A stretch of DNA of 64,000 nt, taken from assembly GCA_050010035.1 (NCBI GenBank), contig JBEKLU010000004.1, positions 1-64,000 of the forward strand, given 5' to 3'. Both the position numbers and the translations under genes were made by a program. Positions 42,681 through 51,849 of this stretch are shown in pieces. Positions within the stretch are counted from its first letter, which is position 1, and each line of letters opens with the position of its first letter. Below the pieces are notes generated by a model. That model searched no databases and was not told the origin of the DNA. It saw only the letters and a list, made by a program, of their open reading frames with translations. The DNA comes from Roseiarcus sp050010035 (GTDB taxonomy: Bacteria; Pseudomonadota; Alphaproteobacteria; Rhizobiales; Beijerinckiaceae).

Positions 42681-42874
42681 TCGGCGCCGAGGCGGCGGAG
42701 CCGCTCGCGCCGCCGCCGAATTCGCGCGCCCGGGCGAAATCTCCGCCGGGCGCCCGCCGCCACGAAGCGCCGCTCCGCCCGCGCCTCCAGCCGAGCGGGC
42801 CTTAAGCGCGATCGGCGAGACCCGCGCAAGCTTTGGCCGTCATTGTCGGCGCGACGCAACGGAGATTGGGCGCG

Positions 42875-44962
42875 ATGTCTTTGACGACGGCGACGGCGGA
42901 GCCGGCAATCGGCCGCGGCGGCAAGGACATCGGCTTCGCGGCCGCCATCGTCCTGATCCTGTGCCTGTTCTTCCTGCCGGTTCCGGCGATGATGATCGAT
43001 CTCGGCCTTGCGTTCTCGATCGCGCTTTCCGTGCTGATCTTGATGGTCGCGTTGTGGATTCACAAACCGCTTGAATTCTCCGCTTTTCCCACGGTGCTGC
43101 TGGTGGCGACCATCCTCAGGCTGGCGCTCAATATCTCGACGACGCGGCTCATTCTGTCGCACGGGGCCCAAGGGACGAACGCGGCCGGTTTTATCATCGG
43201 CGGGTTCGCCAGCCTGGTGATGAGCGGCGACTTCGTCATCGGCATCATCGTCTTCCTCATCCTGGTGATCATCAACTTCCTGGTCATCACCAAGGGCGCG
43301 ACCCGCATCGCGGAAGTCGGCGCGAGGTTCACGCTCGACGCCATTCCCGGCAAGCAGATGGCGATCGACGCCGACCTGTCGGCCGGCCTCATCGACGAGA
43401 AGGTCGCCCAGCAACGCCGGCGCGAACTCGAGGAGGAAAGCGCGTTCTTCGGTTCGATGGACGGCGCGTCGAAGTTCGTGCGCGGCGACGCGATCGCCGG
43501 GCTCATCATTCTCGCCGTCAACATCTTCGGCGGCATCGTCATCGGCGTCACCCGGCACGGACTGGGGTTGTCCACCGCGGCGGACATCTTCACCAAGCTC
43601 TCGGTCGGCGACGGCCTGGTGTCGCAAATCCCGGCGCTGATCATTTCCCTCGCCGCCGGCATGCTGGTCGCCAAGGGCGGCACGCGCGGCTCGGCCGACA
43701 AGGCGGTGCTCGATCAGCTCAGCAACTATCCCAACGCGCTGTTCATGGCGGCGCTGCTGATGTTCGTGCTCGGCGTGGTCCCGGGACTGCCGTTCATTCC
43801 TTTCGCGCTCCTCGGCGGCCTGATGGCCTTCGTCGGCGTCGCCATTCCCCAGCGAGTGGCGAAGGAACGCGCGGTCGCGGCGGTCGAGAAGGCCGCGCGC
43901 GAGGAAAAGGCCCGCGCCGAGGCGCGCTCCTCGATCAAGGAGCAGTTGAAGTCCGCCGAAATCGAGCTGTGCTTCAGCAAGGAGCTGACGGCGACGCTGC
44001 TGCCCTCGCACGACGAGATCGCCTCGCGCGTCGCCAAGATGCGGCGCAAATTCGCGCGGCAATACGGCTTCGTCGTGCCGGAGATCAAGCTCACCGACGA
44101 CATCAGGACGCCGGCCAAGTGCTATCAGATCCGCATCCACGGCACGGTCGTGGCGACGCAGGAGCTGCGCGTCAGCGAGTTTCTGGTGATCGTGGGCGAC
44201 GGCAAACGCCCCAACGTTCCCGGCGACGAAATCCGCGAGCCGGCCTTCGGAATGAAGGCGATGTCGATCTCGCAAGCCTATCTCAAGGACGTGAAACGGG
44301 AAGGGTTCAAGCCGATCGACCCGGTGTCGGTGCTGCTGACGCACTTGAGCGAAGTGATCCACAACAATCTGGCCCAGCTGCTGTCCTACAAGGACATGCG
44401 CGCGCTGCTGGACAGGCTGGAGCCCGAATACAAGAAGCTGATCGACGACATCTGTCCCTCGCAGCTTTCCTTTTCTGGGCTGCAGGCGGTGCTCAAGCTG
44501 CTGCTCGCCGAGCGCGTCTCCGTTCGCAACCTGAATCTGATTCTCGAGGCCATCGCCGAGATCGCGCCGCACGTGCGCCGTCCCGAGCAGATCGTGGAGC
44601 ACGTGCGGATCCGCATGGCGCAGCAGATCTGCGGCGACATTCAGGACCAGGGCGTACTGAGAGTGCTGCGGCTGGGCAACCGCTGGGATCTCGTCTTTCA
44701 CCAGAGCCTCAAGCGCGACGCCAAGGGCGAGGTGAGCGAATTCGACATCGATCCCCGTCTGATGGAGCAGTTCGCCGCCGAGGCGTCCGCGGCGATCCGC
44801 AAGCGCATGGACGACAAGCATCTTTTCGCCCTGGTCACCACCGCCGAGACGCGACCCTATGTGCGAATGATCATCGAGCGCATGTTCCCGACCCTGCCGG
44901 TGTTGTCGCAGCTCGAGATCGCGCGCGGCTTCGAGGTCAAGTCGCTCGGCGCGATCTCCTAA
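42875..44962 (+). CDS. flhA: Flagellar export gate protein FlhA
   Basis: A 695-residue export component. About eight transmembrane helices occupy residues 15-320, including FLPVPAMMIDLGLAFSIALS and the FHIPEP motif LRLALNISTTRLILSHG. A cytoplasmic chaperone-docking domain occupies 345-695 (SEVIHNNLAQLLSYKDMRAL, VRIRMAQQICGDIQDQGVL). ATG 42875 follows a GGAG ten bases upstream. Confidence 0.96.
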   Translation: MSLTTATAEPAIGRGGKDIGFAAAIVLILCLFFLPVPAMMIDLGLAFSIALSVLILMVALWIHKPLEFSAFPTVLLVATILRLALNISTTRLILSHGAQGTNAAGFIIGGFASLVMSGDFVIGIIVFLILVIINFLVITKGATRIAEVGARFTLDAIPGKQMAIDADLSAGLIDEKVAQQRRRELEEESAFFGSMDGASKFVRGDAIAGLIILAVNIFGGIVIGVTRHGLGLSTAADIFTKLSVGDGLVSQIPALIISLAAGMLVAKGGTRGSADKAVLDQLSNYPNALFMAALLMFVLGVVPGLPFIPFALLGGLMAFVGVAIPQRVAKERAVAAVEKAAREEKARAEARSSIKEQLKSAEIELCFSKELTATLLPSHDEIASRVAKMRRKFARQYGFVVPEIKLTDDIRTPAKCYQIRIHGTVVATQELRVSEFLVIVGDGKRPNVPGDEIREPAFGMKAMSISQAYLKDVKREGFKPIDPVSVLLTHLSEVIHNNLAQLLSYKDMRALLDRLEPEYKKLIDDICPSQLSFSGLQAVLKLLLAERVSVRNLNLILEAIAEIAPHVRRPEQIVEHVRIRMAQQICGDIQDQGVLRVLRLGNRWDLVFHQSLKRDAKGEVSEFDIDPRLMEQFAAEASAAIRKRMDDKHLFALVTTAETRPYVRMIIERMFPTLPVLSQLEIARGFEVKSLGAIS

Positions 44963-45751
44963 GTGAACGCGAGCGGCGACATCTTCGCAGGCGCCGGCGC
45001 GATCCTCGATCCCAACGTGACGTTGGCGACGTTCGTTCTCTTCTGCCGCATCGGCGCGTGCCTGATGCTGATGCCGGGGATATCGAGCGCGCAGATACCG
45101 GTGCAGATCCGATTGTTCATCGCCGTGGCGGTGACGCTGTCGCTGGCGCCGCTGCTGCTCGATCAGGCGCCGTTGCATTCGCTCGAGGCCGACCCGATTC
45201 CGGCGCTGCGCTTGATCGCCGTCGAATCGGCGATCGGTGGTCTGATCGGCCTTCTCGGCCGGTTGTTCTTTCTCGCGCTGGAGGCGATGGCGGTGGGGGC
45301 GGCGGCGATGCTCGGCATGGCCAATCCCTTCGGAGTCGAGGTGGAGCCGAATCAGGCGCTGCCGCCGCTCGCCAGTTTCGTGACGTTGTCGGCGACGGCG
45401 CTGATCTTCATGACCGACGCCCATTGGGAGGTCCTGCGCGGCCTCGCGGCGTCCTATCACGCGATTCCGATCGGCGGCGAGTTCGACGCGGGATATTCGT
45501 TGCGGCAAGTGGCCTCGACGCTCGGCGACACCTTTCGCGTCGCGCTCCGCGTCTGCTCGCCCTTCTTCATCTACGCGATCATCGTCAACCTGGCGATGAG
45601 CCTCATCAATCGCCTGACGCCGCAGGTCGCGATCTTCTATATGGCGACGCCGTTCATCGTCGGCGGCGGGCTGCTGCTGCTCTACTTCTCGGTCAAGCCG
45701 CTCCTCGGCGAGTTCATGTCGGGTTTCGAGGCCTGGCTCATTTCGGGATAG
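44963..45751 (+). CDS. fliR: Flagellar export gate protein FliR
   Basis: A 262-residue membrane protein with six predicted helices (IGACLMLMPGISSAQIPVQI, LFIAVAVTLSLAPLLL, ESAIGGLIGLLGRLFFLALE). The start is a GTG placed directly after the flhA stop, so translation is probably coupled. Length is normal for FliR. Confidence 0.95.
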   Translation: MNASGDIFAGAGAILDPNVTLATFVLFCRIGACLMLMPGISSAQIPVQIRLFIAVAVTLSLAPLLLDQAPLHSLEADPIPALRLIAVESAIGGLIGLLGRLFFLALEAMAVGAAAMLGMANPFGVEVEPNQALPPLASFVTLSATALIFMTDAHWEVLRGLAASYHAIPIGGEFDAGYSLRQVASTLGDTFRVALRVCSPFFIYAIIVNLAMSLINRLTPQVAIFYMATPFIVGGGLLLLYFSVKPLLGEFMSGFEAWLISG

Positions 45752-45754
45752 GCG

Positions 45755-46153
45755 ATGAAAAAGAGGCTCGAGGCGCTCGAGAAGATCGAGCGGCTGCAAA
45801 AGCAGTTGCACGATCTGGCGGTTTGGCGCCTGAACGCGCTCGGCCGCGAACGCGACGAACTGGCCGAGAACCACCGCGAAATGTGGGAGGCGCTGGGGCG
45901 CGGCGTCGCCGCTTATGGGCCGCCGGCGGCGGCCGCGATGCGCCACATTCGAGCGTTGGAAAGGCAGATCGCCGCCGCCGAGGCCGAGGTCGAGGCGCAG
46001 ACGCGGCGGGCCATCGACCAGGGCGCGCGGGCCAAGCTCGCCGATCGCGCCCGCGAAAGCGTCGACGCGCGCTATCGCGAGCAGAGGCAGCGCAAGGAGC
46101 TCGTCGATCTCATCGAAGATTCGCTGCGCAATCCGAAGTCAAGCTCGGCGTAA
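45755..46153 (+). CDS. fliJ: FliJ-like coiled-coil export chaperone
   Basis: A 132-residue protein that is almost entirely coiled coil (KRLEALEKIERLQKQLHDLA; AIRHLRALERQIAAAE-like RHIRALERQIAAAEAEVEAQ). Size, helical character and place after fliR fit FliJ, the stalk-like partner of FliI and FlhA. Sequence similarity is weak, so the name rests on structure and context. Confidence 0.6.
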   Translation: MKKRLEALEKIERLQKQLHDLAVWRLNALGRERDELAENHREMWEALGRGVAAYGPPAAAAMRHIRALERQIAAAEAEVEAQTRRAIDQGARAKLADRARESVDARYREQRQRKELVDLIEDSLRNPKSSSA

Positions 46154-46200
46154 GGCTGGCGGAGGAAGCTGGGCGCAGTTCAACGCCTCCGCGCGGTTCC

Positions 46201-46797
46201 ATGCCCCTCGATCCTCCCTCCGACGTCGTGCTCGAAGTGCTCAAGGCCGCCGATCCAACCCGCGCGGCGGCGGCGACGCAACGGCTCAACGCGCTCGCCG
46301 CCGGGGGGCCGGCGCCGACGGCGGACTTCGCCGCGACGCTCGCGCAGACCGCGCCGCCGGCCTCGCCCGCCCCGGCGCCGGTCGCCGACCTGGCGAACGC
46401 CCGATCGCGATTCGTCGACGCGGCGTTCGTGGCGAACGACAAGGCGGCGAAGGCGCAAGTCGATTTCGAAGCCGTGCTGCTCGACGGTTTCGTCAAGGAG
46501 ATGCTGCCGAATGACGGCTCGTCCGTGTTCGGCCAAGGCCTCTCCGGCGACATGTGGAAATCCATGCTTGCCGATCAGGTGGCGCGGCAAATCGCCAAGT
46601 CCGGTTCGCTGGGAATCGCCAGACGCCTGTTCCAGGCGCATCCGCTGTCGGCCAGCGAATCGCTGGAGCGTCCGAGCCGACTCGACGCCGTGGACGCGCG
46701 CGACGCCGCGCAAATGAGCGCCAACGCCTTGTCGCTGCCGAGCGGGAGCGCCTACGCCGACGGCGCCTTCCTCTTCCCGGATCACAAACGCTCATGA
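46201..46797 (+). CDS. flgJ: Rod-binding protein FlgJ (rod-binding domain only)
   Basis: A 198-residue protein whose central region (QVDFEAVLLDGFVKEMLPND, SGDMWKSMLADQVARQIAKS, LGIARRLF) is the FlgJ rod-cap domain. No glucosaminidase domain follows, as is normal in alphaproteobacteria; the lytic transglycosylase at 20471 probably supplies that activity. The stop overlaps the next gene by 4 bp. Confidence 0.85.
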   Translation: MPLDPPSDVVLEVLKAADPTRAAAATQRLNALAAGGPAPTADFAATLAQTAPPASPAPAPVADLANARSRFVDAAFVANDKAAKAQVDFEAVLLDGFVKEMLPNDGSSVFGQGLSGDMWKSMLADQVARQIAKSGSLGIARRLFQAHPLSASESLERPSRLDAVDARDAAQMSANALSLPSGSAYADGAFLFPDHKRS

Positions 46798-47207
46798 GCG
46801 CCGCGCTCGTTCGTCACCCGAGCATCGCGGCGGCCGATTCTGGCCGATCGCAGAGTCCCCACGCGATGATTCTTTCCGTCATCGGACGCCTGAGCCAGAC
46901 GCTCGACGAGGAAAACGACGACATCGCGCGGCGCGGATCGGTCGACTATCCCGCCTACAACCTGCGCAAGAGCCAGGGGTTGCTGGAACTCAACCGCCTC
47001 GCCGGCGCGCTCGCCGACAAGCAGGTCGGCCCGGTTCTCAGGGCGGCGCTCGCCGATCTCCACGCCAAGCTGGAGACCAACCGCCGCTTGCTGCGCACGC
47101 AGTTGCAAGCGGCGCAGGCGGTCTCCGACATCATCGCGCGAGCGATCCGCGATAGCCAGTCCGACGGCACCTATTCCGCGCGTTCCTGGTTGGGCGAGGA
47201 CGAATGA
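46794..47207 (+). CDS. FlgN-like flagellar chaperone
   Basis: A 137-residue helical protein. The segment MILSVIGRLSQTLDEENDDI, followed by NLRKSQGLLELNRLAGAL and LETNRRLLRTQLQAAQAVSD, resembles FlgN-type chaperones for the hook-junction proteins FlgK and FlgL. Its position after flgJ supports this. Rhizobial members are poorly characterised. Confidence 0.65.
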   Translation: MSAALVRHPSIAAADSGRSQSPHAMILSVIGRLSQTLDEENDDIARRGSVDYPAYNLRKSQGLLELNRLAGALADKQVGPVLRAALADLHAKLETNRRLLRTQLQAAQAVSDIIARAIRDSQSDGTYSARSWLGEDE

Positions 47208-47659
47208 TCAAGATCATCCTCGTCGGCTTTTGGGCGTGCCTGACCACGCTCGCGGCCGGCTACGCCATGAGCCACCTGCGCGAGGCCGGCGCGAAGCCGC
47301 AGGTCGCGGCCGCCGCGTCGGCGCGGGAGACCAAGAAGACGAAGGAGATCAACGTTCCCAAGATCCGCGACGGGGTCGTCAAGGGGTACGTGGTGGCGGC
47401 GCTTTCCTACGTCGTCGATCCCACCGCGCTCAAGAAGAGCCCGATCGCGCCGGACGCCTTTGTCGTCGACGAGGCGTTTCGCTACATCTATGACGACAAC
47501 GCCATCGACTTCGACCATCTCGAGACGTTCGACTTGAACAAGATGAGGAGCGCCTTGATCAAGAACGTCAACGCGCGCCTGGGCGCCGAGGTCGTCGTCG
47601 ACATGGGAATTCAGGAATTCACCTTTCTCTCCGCCGCGCAAGCCAAGCAGCGGCTATAG
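47204..47659 (+). CDS. Membrane-anchored flagellar-region protein of unknown function
   Basis: A 151-residue protein with an N-terminal helix (IILVGFWACLTTLAAGYAMS), a short linker and an alpha/beta periplasmic domain (RDGVVKGYVVAALSYVVDP, LNKMRSALIKNVNARLGAEV). The domain has a FliL-like layout but no clear FliL motif. It is the last gene of the flgJ group and overlaps the preceding stop by 4 bp. A basal-body or stator-associated role is inferred. Confidence 0.7.
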   Translation: MIKIILVGFWACLTTLAAGYAMSHLREAGAKPQVAAAASARETKKTKEINVPKIRDGVVKGYVVAALSYVVDPTALKKSPIAPDAFVVDEAFRYIYDDNAIDFDHLETFDLNKMRSALIKNVNARLGAEVVVDMGIQEFTFLSAAQAKQRL

Positions 47660-47741
47660 CGATTCGTCCGTCTCGCACGATTCTCACGTCCTGACAGCGG
47701 CGCCGACGCGCTGCGCGCCGGCGCTCGAAAGCGCCCCGCCT

Positions 47742-48110
47742 TCACGCCGTTCGAACGCCACCGGGCGAGCGCGCCGGGTCGGCGCCTCGATGCCCTGGAG
47801 GTTGGGACGTGAACGGCCGGCGCGCCGCATCGATGAACGCGACGCCCACCGAGTCGGCCCGAGCCCACACCCGCTTCACCCAGTGCGAGGTGAAGCCGCC
47901 GAATCCATCGTGAATATGCAGTTCGAATTCTTCCGGCAAGCAGAACAGTTCATCGCCGCACAATTTTGCGCCGGTGGAAGAAATGTTGCGCACCAGCACG
48001 CTGAGCTCGGAACATCCATTATTGAACACGCAATGCCCCTGTCGCAAACATCGCGTTCGGACGGCGTGTCTCTTCTCATTCGACGTCAGACTTTTATTTT
48101 GCGTCGGCAT
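47742..48110 (-). CDS. PilZ-domain protein (second copy)
   Basis: A 122-residue single-domain PilZ protein. Both ligand motifs are present: RHAVR (RxxxR) and NISSTG (N/DxSxxG), followed by the barrel strands EEFELHIHDGFGGF and VKRVWARADSVGVAF. It is transcribed towards the end of the flagellar group and is a likely c-di-GMP receptor, possibly serving the cyclase at 21419. Confidence 0.8.
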   Translation of the reverse strand: MPTQNKSLTSNEKRHAVRTRCLRQGHCVFNNGCSELSVLVRNISSTGAKLCGDELFCLPEEFELHIHDGFGGFTSHWVKRVWARADSVGVAFIDAARRPFTSQPPGHRGADPARSPGGVRTA

Positions 48111-48266
48111 GTTCGGGTTCGTGTGGTGTGGGGTTGCGAAGAGTTTCTCTGTCTTTTATTCGCCAGCTACCGGTCGATTCGCGATATTCTGTTGGGGTCG
48201 CCGACGACGAAAACGCCCTTCCCGGCCAAATCCGCCCAGTTTGGCTGCCCAATTCGTAGTCATAAC

Positions 48267-48281
48267 GCGAAAATATTTCGC
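48267..48281. promoter_or_regulatory. Short palindrome upstream of the PilZ gene
   Basis: GCGAAA-ATA-TTTCGC forms a perfect 6-bp inverted repeat with a 3-bp centre, in an AT-richer patch about 157 bases upstream of the PilZ start. It may be an operator; no partner regulator is known. Confidence 0.25.
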
Positions 48282-48402
48282 AAGGATGAATCTCGTAGCG
48301 GGCGCTCGACTTGGGCAGGCGGCGGGGCCCGCGCTCGGCACCCGGCCGATCGTCGTGGATGGGGCGCTTCGCGCCGAGCGGCCTGCGGCGCGAACCGGGG
48401 CT

Positions 48403-48969
48403 CTATCCGACCCGGCGCAGCGCCGGCGCGCTCGGCCCAGCCGCTTCGCGCGCGTCGTAGAGTTTCGCCATCGTCAGAGCGTCGATGAAGCGCTCGCCCC
48501 GGCGCACGAAGTCTCGGTGGCGCCCCTCGATCTCGAAGCCGAATCGGCGGTAGAGCTTGATCGCCGGATCGTTGTCGCCGAACACCGTCAGTTGAACCCG
48601 ACGCAATCCCATCATGATGCTGGCGGTCGCCATCAACATCTGCAGCAGCCTGGCGCCGATCCCGCGCGCTTGAAACGCTTCGCGCACGCCCAGAAGAATC
48701 CACCCGGAATGGTCGAGGCCGTCGCCCATCACGTAGAGGCCCCCGAATCCGACCGTCTTGCCGGCGATGACGCCGACCACCTCGAAGCGCTTCGAGCACG
48801 CGATGTTGGCGAGCCAGGCCTGGAGCTCGTCGGTCGAGGCGAAAGGCCCTCTGGCGGAGGCGTAGTGCAGAAATCGCTCTTCGTTGAACAGTTCGAGAAG
48901 GTCGGAGCTGTCGCGATCGTCGCGAAGCCGGATGCGCAAACCCTCGATCAGAAATCGATCTTCCGTCAT
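48403..48969 (-). CDS. GNAT-family N-acetyltransferase
   Basis: A 188-residue protein with the GNAT fold: strand LRIRLRDDRDSSDLLELFNE, acetyl-CoA-binding motif A as ILLGVREAFQARGIGARLLQ, and C-terminal DPAIKLYRRFGFEIEGRHRD. The substrate is not shown; the layout resembles the RimJ/RimL and phosphinothricin acetyltransferase type. ATG 48969 starts the recognisable domain. Confidence 0.85.
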   Translation of the reverse strand: MTEDRFLIEGLRIRLRDDRDSSDLLELFNEERFLHYASARGPFASTDELQAWLANIACSKRFEVVGVIAGKTVGFGGLYVMGDGLDHSGWILLGVREAFQARGIGARLLQMLMATASIMMGLRRVQLTVFGDNDPAIKLYRRFGFEIEGRHRDFVRRGERFIDALTMAKLYDAREAAGPSAPALRRVG

Positions 48970-49283
48970 CGGCTTTCCAATGCCCTGCGAGCGTCGGCGG
49001 CGAGGGGCGGCCGGGCGGCGTCGACGGCGGCTGTCCGGGAGCGATTTCGAAGCGAGGATCTCTCGGGTCCGCACGAGACGCGCGGCCTCGCTAGCGTGCA
49101 AGACACCACCATAAGCTTGCTCGGGCCTTGCGCCGACGCGTCGGGCGGACCTCGCCGGCGCGCCGGCCGCGCCGCGAGAGCGGGAGAAGCATTTGCGCCC
49201 CGAAGGGAAATTTGCGACGCTCGCGCGCGAGGCGTCGGGCGCTTCGCGGTGAACGACGAGGGCGTCGCGGGAGGCTGTGGGAG
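48970..49283. other. Divergent spacer
   Basis: This 314-bp region separates the minus-strand acetyltransferase from the plus-strand dehydrogenase and must contain both promoters. It is GC-rich, and I see no matching -35/-10 pair, small gene or RNA. Confidence 0.35.
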
Positions 49284-50192
49284 ATGAAAGAGAGAATCGG
49301 CTTCGTCGGCGTCGGGCTCATGGGCCATGGCATGGCGAAAAACATCGTCGAGAAGGGCTGGCCGTTGACGGTTCTCGGCCATCGCAGACGCGAGGCGGTC
49401 GAAGATCTCAAGTCGCGCGGCGCCGCCGAGGCCTCCTCGGCCCGCGCGCTCGCGCTGGCCTCGGACATCGTCGTGATCTGCGTGACGGGTTCGCCGCAAG
49501 TCGAGGCCCTCGTTCACGGCGAGGAAGGGTTGGCGGCGGCGGGCAAGCCGCTGCTGGTCATCGATTGTTCGACCTCGGAGCCCGCGGTCACGACGCGCCT
49601 GGCGACCTCGCTCGCGGCCCGTCGCATCGCGCTCGTCGACGCGCCCCTGAGCCGGACGCCGAAGGACGCCTGGGAGGGCACGCTCGACGTCATGGTGGGC
49701 GGCGAGCCCGAGGCCGTGGAACGGGCGCGACCCGTTCTTCAGGCCTTCGCCGGCCGAATTATCCCGACCGGGCCGGTGGGCACGGGCCACACGATGAAGC
49801 TGCTGAACAATTTCCTGTCGATGGGCTACGCCGCGCTCTATTCCGAAGCGCTGATGATCGGCGCCAAAACGGGGCTGTCGGCCCAGGTCTTCGACAGCGT
49901 CATCCGCGGCGGCCGGATGGATTGTCCCTTCTACCAGACCTTCTTCAAATACGTCCTCGAAAGGGACCGCGACGCGCATCGCTTCACGATCGCCAATGCC
50001 TGCAAGGACGTCACCTATCTCGCTGGGCTCGCCGGGGCGCTCGGGGTCGCCAATCCGATCGGCGCCGCAGTGCGCAACAGTTTCGCGTTCGCCGTCGGCG
50101 CCGGGCATGGCGAAGCCTACGTGCCGATGCTTTCGGACTTCGTGGCGCAATGGAACGGCCTGCCGCCGCCGCGCCCGTCGGCGCCCGAATGA
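49284..50192 (+). CDS. NAD(P)-dependent beta-hydroxyacid dehydrogenase (3-hydroxyisobutyrate dehydrogenase family)
   Basis: A 302-residue oxidoreductase. It opens with the Rossmann fingerprint IGFVGVGLMGHGMAKNI. The substrate motif VDAPLSRTPKDAWEGTL and the catalytic lysine motif GTGHTMKLLNNFLSMGY identify the family that includes 3-hydroxyisobutyrate, tartronate semialdehyde and glyoxylate/succinic semialdehyde reductases. The exact substrate cannot be read. Ribosome-binding site GGGAG precedes ATG 49284. Confidence 0.87.
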   Translation: MKERIGFVGVGLMGHGMAKNIVEKGWPLTVLGHRRREAVEDLKSRGAAEASSARALALASDIVVICVTGSPQVEALVHGEEGLAAAGKPLLVIDCSTSEPAVTTRLATSLAARRIALVDAPLSRTPKDAWEGTLDVMVGGEPEAVERARPVLQAFAGRIIPTGPVGTGHTMKLLNNFLSMGYAALYSEALMIGAKTGLSAQVFDSVIRGGRMDCPFYQTFFKYVLERDRDAHRFTIANACKDVTYLAGLAGALGVANPIGAAVRNSFAFAVGAGHGEAYVPMLSDFVAQWNGLPPPRPSAPE

Positions 50193-50241
50193 GGGCGCCC
50201 GCGAGCGAGCGGATCGAGTGGATTTCGCGCAATGAAGTCGT

Positions 50242-50318
50242 TGGTAGCGGGGGCCGGATTCGAACCGGCGACCTCCGGATTATGATTCCGCTGCTCTAAC
50301 CAGCTGAGCTACCCCGCC
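50242..50318 (-). tRNA. tRNA-Met (CAT), elongator type
   Basis: The minus strand folds into a full 77-nt cloverleaf starting GGCGGGGTAGCTCAGC, with D-loop TTAGA, anticodon loop ATCATAA (anticodon CAT), T-loop TTCGAAT and an encoded CCA. The acceptor stem begins with a G-U pair, as in other alphaproteobacterial elongator tRNA-Met. A tRNA-Ile2 with a modified CAT anticodon cannot be excluded by sequence alone. Confidence 0.95.
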
Positions 50319-50356
50319 ACGCCTCGCGAACGAGGACGGCCCGGTTGGGCGGCCCG

Positions 50357-50386
50357 CTTATAGGGAGGGGCCGGCGAAACTGTCAA
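50357..50386 (-). promoter_or_regulatory. Sigma-70 promoter of tRNA-Met
   Basis: On the minus strand a perfect -35 TTGACA (50386-50381) is separated by 18 bases from the -10 TATAAG (50362-50357). The start would be near 50350, about 30 bases before the mature tRNA. Confidence 0.75.
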
Positions 50387-50521
50387 GAAAATGTCCCGGC
50401 TCACGTCAAGCGAGACACGCTTCTCATCGGGCCGAAATCGTCGCAACATCGATAAGCCGCCCCTCGAAGGCCACGCGGGATCGGCCGCGCCCGAATTCAC
50501 GTCCAAGACGGAGCTTCGCCC

Positions 50522-51076
50522 ATGAACCCGATCGTCGAGCTGACGCGCGCGTACCACTTCGCGGCGCTAAAGCACGTGAACCAGCGTCGAAAAGGCGAGG
50601 CGGCGGAGCCATACGTCAACCATCTGACCGAAGTCGCCGAGCTCGCGGCGCGAGCGACGGAGGGAAACCTCGAGGTGGTGATCGCCGCGGTGCTGCACGA
50701 CGCGGTGGAGGACGTGGGCGTTACTGCCGAGGAACTGCGCTCGGAGTTCGGCGCGGCGGTCGCCGCGCTGGTCATGGAGGTCACCGACGACAAGAGCCTG
50801 CCCAAAGAGACGCGAAAGCGCCTGCAGGTCGAGCACGCCGGCCACGCGTCGTGGGGCGCCCGCGTCATCAAGCTCGCCGACAAGACCTCCAATCTCAGGG
50901 CGCTCGCCGCGAGCCCGCCGGCCGGCTGGTCGCGCGAACGCCGCGAGGAGTACGTCGCCTGGGCCAGCCGCGTCGTCGATCGCTGCCGCGACGCCAATCC
51001 CTGGCTCGCCGAGCAGTTCGACGCCGCGGCGAGCGCGCTCGGCCGGCGCAACATGAGGGAACGCGACGTCCGATGA
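50522..51076 (+). CDS. Small HD-domain protein, probable (p)ppGpp hydrolase (MESH1-like)
   Basis: A 184-residue single-domain HD phosphohydrolase. Metal-binding residues include H34 (YVNHLTEVAE), the H59-D60 pair and the adjacent E63-D64 (VLHDAVEDVG), and IKLADKTSNLRAL near 120. This is the pattern of the hydrolase half of RelA/SpoT and of small alarmone hydrolases. There is no synthetase or regulatory domain. It should remove pyrophosphate from (p)ppGpp, though related enzymes can act on other nucleotides such as NADPH. It overlaps the next gene by 4 bp. Confidence 0.8.
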   Translation: MNPIVELTRAYHFAALKHVNQRRKGEAAEPYVNHLTEVAELAARATEGNLEVVIAAVLHDAVEDVGVTAEELRSEFGAAVAALVMEVTDDKSLPKETRKRLQVEHAGHASWGARVIKLADKTSNLRALAASPPAGWSRERREEYVAWASRVVDRCRDANPWLAEQFDAAASALGRRNMRERDVR

Positions 51077-51846
51077 GCCTGATTGAACGCCTTTTCGGCC
51101 TCGAGGGCCGCGTCGCGCTGGTGACCGGGTCTTCGGCCGGGATCGGCGCGGCGATCGCCGCCGGCCTCGCCGGCGCCGGCGCCGAAGTCGTGGTCAACGG
51201 CCGCTCGCCGGACAAGATCGCGGCCGTGGTCGCGCGCATCGCCGCCGCCGGCGGCAACGCGCACGGGGTCGCTTTCGACGTGACCGCGAGCGCCGAGGTT
51301 CGCGCCGGCGTCGCGCGCATCGAAGAGGAGATCGGCCCGATCGACATCCTCTTCAACAACGCCGGCGTCCAGCGCCGCGCGCCGCTGGAGGATTTCGCCG
51401 AGGAGACGTGGCGGGAGCTGATGCGCGCCAATCTCGACAGCGTGTTCTTCGTCGGCCAGACCGTGGCGCGCGCGATGATCGCCCGCAAGCGCGGGCGCAT
51501 CGTCAACATCTGCTCGGTGCAGAGCGAGCTCGCGCGCCCGGGGATCGCGCCCTACGCCGCCTCGAAAGGGGCGGTGAAGATGCTCACCAAGGGCATGGCG
51601 GTCGACTGGGGTAGATTCGGCCTTCGCGTCAATGGCCTGGGGCCCGGCTACTTTCGCACCGAGCTCAACCAGGCGCTGGTCGAGGACGAGACGTTTTCCG
51701 CCTGGCTCACCGGGCGCACGCCGCTCGGGCGCTGGGGCGAGGTCGACGAGCTCGTCGGCGCCGCCGTCTTCCTCGCCTCCGACGCCTCCAGCTTCGTCAA
51801 CGGACACATTCTCTACGTCGACGGCGGCCTCACCGCCTCGATCTGA
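51073..51846 (+). CDS. Short-chain dehydrogenase/reductase, gluconate 5-dehydrogenase-like
   Basis: A 257-residue SDR. Cofactor motif VTGSSAGIGAAIAAG, NNAG at FNNAGVQRR, and catalytic Ser with Tyr-x3-Lys (YAASKGAVK) are intact. The N-terminus SLIERLFGLEGRVALVTGSS and C-terminus VNGHILYVDGGLTAS resemble gluconate 5-dehydrogenases and related sugar-acid SDRs. ATGA coupling to the HD protein is odd for a sugar enzyme and may be accidental. Confidence 0.8.
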   Translation: MSLIERLFGLEGRVALVTGSSAGIGAAIAAGLAGAGAEVVVNGRSPDKIAAVVARIAAAGGNAHGVAFDVTASAEVRAGVARIEEEIGPIDILFNNAGVQRRAPLEDFAEETWRELMRANLDSVFFVGQTVARAMIARKRGRIVNICSVQSELARPGIAPYAASKGAVKMLTKGMAVDWGRFGLRVNGLGPGYFRTELNQALVEDETFSAWLTGRTPLGRWGEVDELVGAAVFLASDASSFVNGHILYVDGGLTASI

Positions 51847-51849
51847 AGC

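Noticed and set aside
42647..45946. 1099-codon open frame on the minus strand opposite flhA and fliR
   Set aside because: Same reason: strongly conserved flhA and fliR on the plus strand explain the codon bias.
48267..48281. GCGAAA-ATA-TTTCGC palindrome as a strong operator claim
   Set aside because: Six-base-pair arms are short enough to occur by chance and no promoter is visible beside it; kept only as a low-confidence feature.
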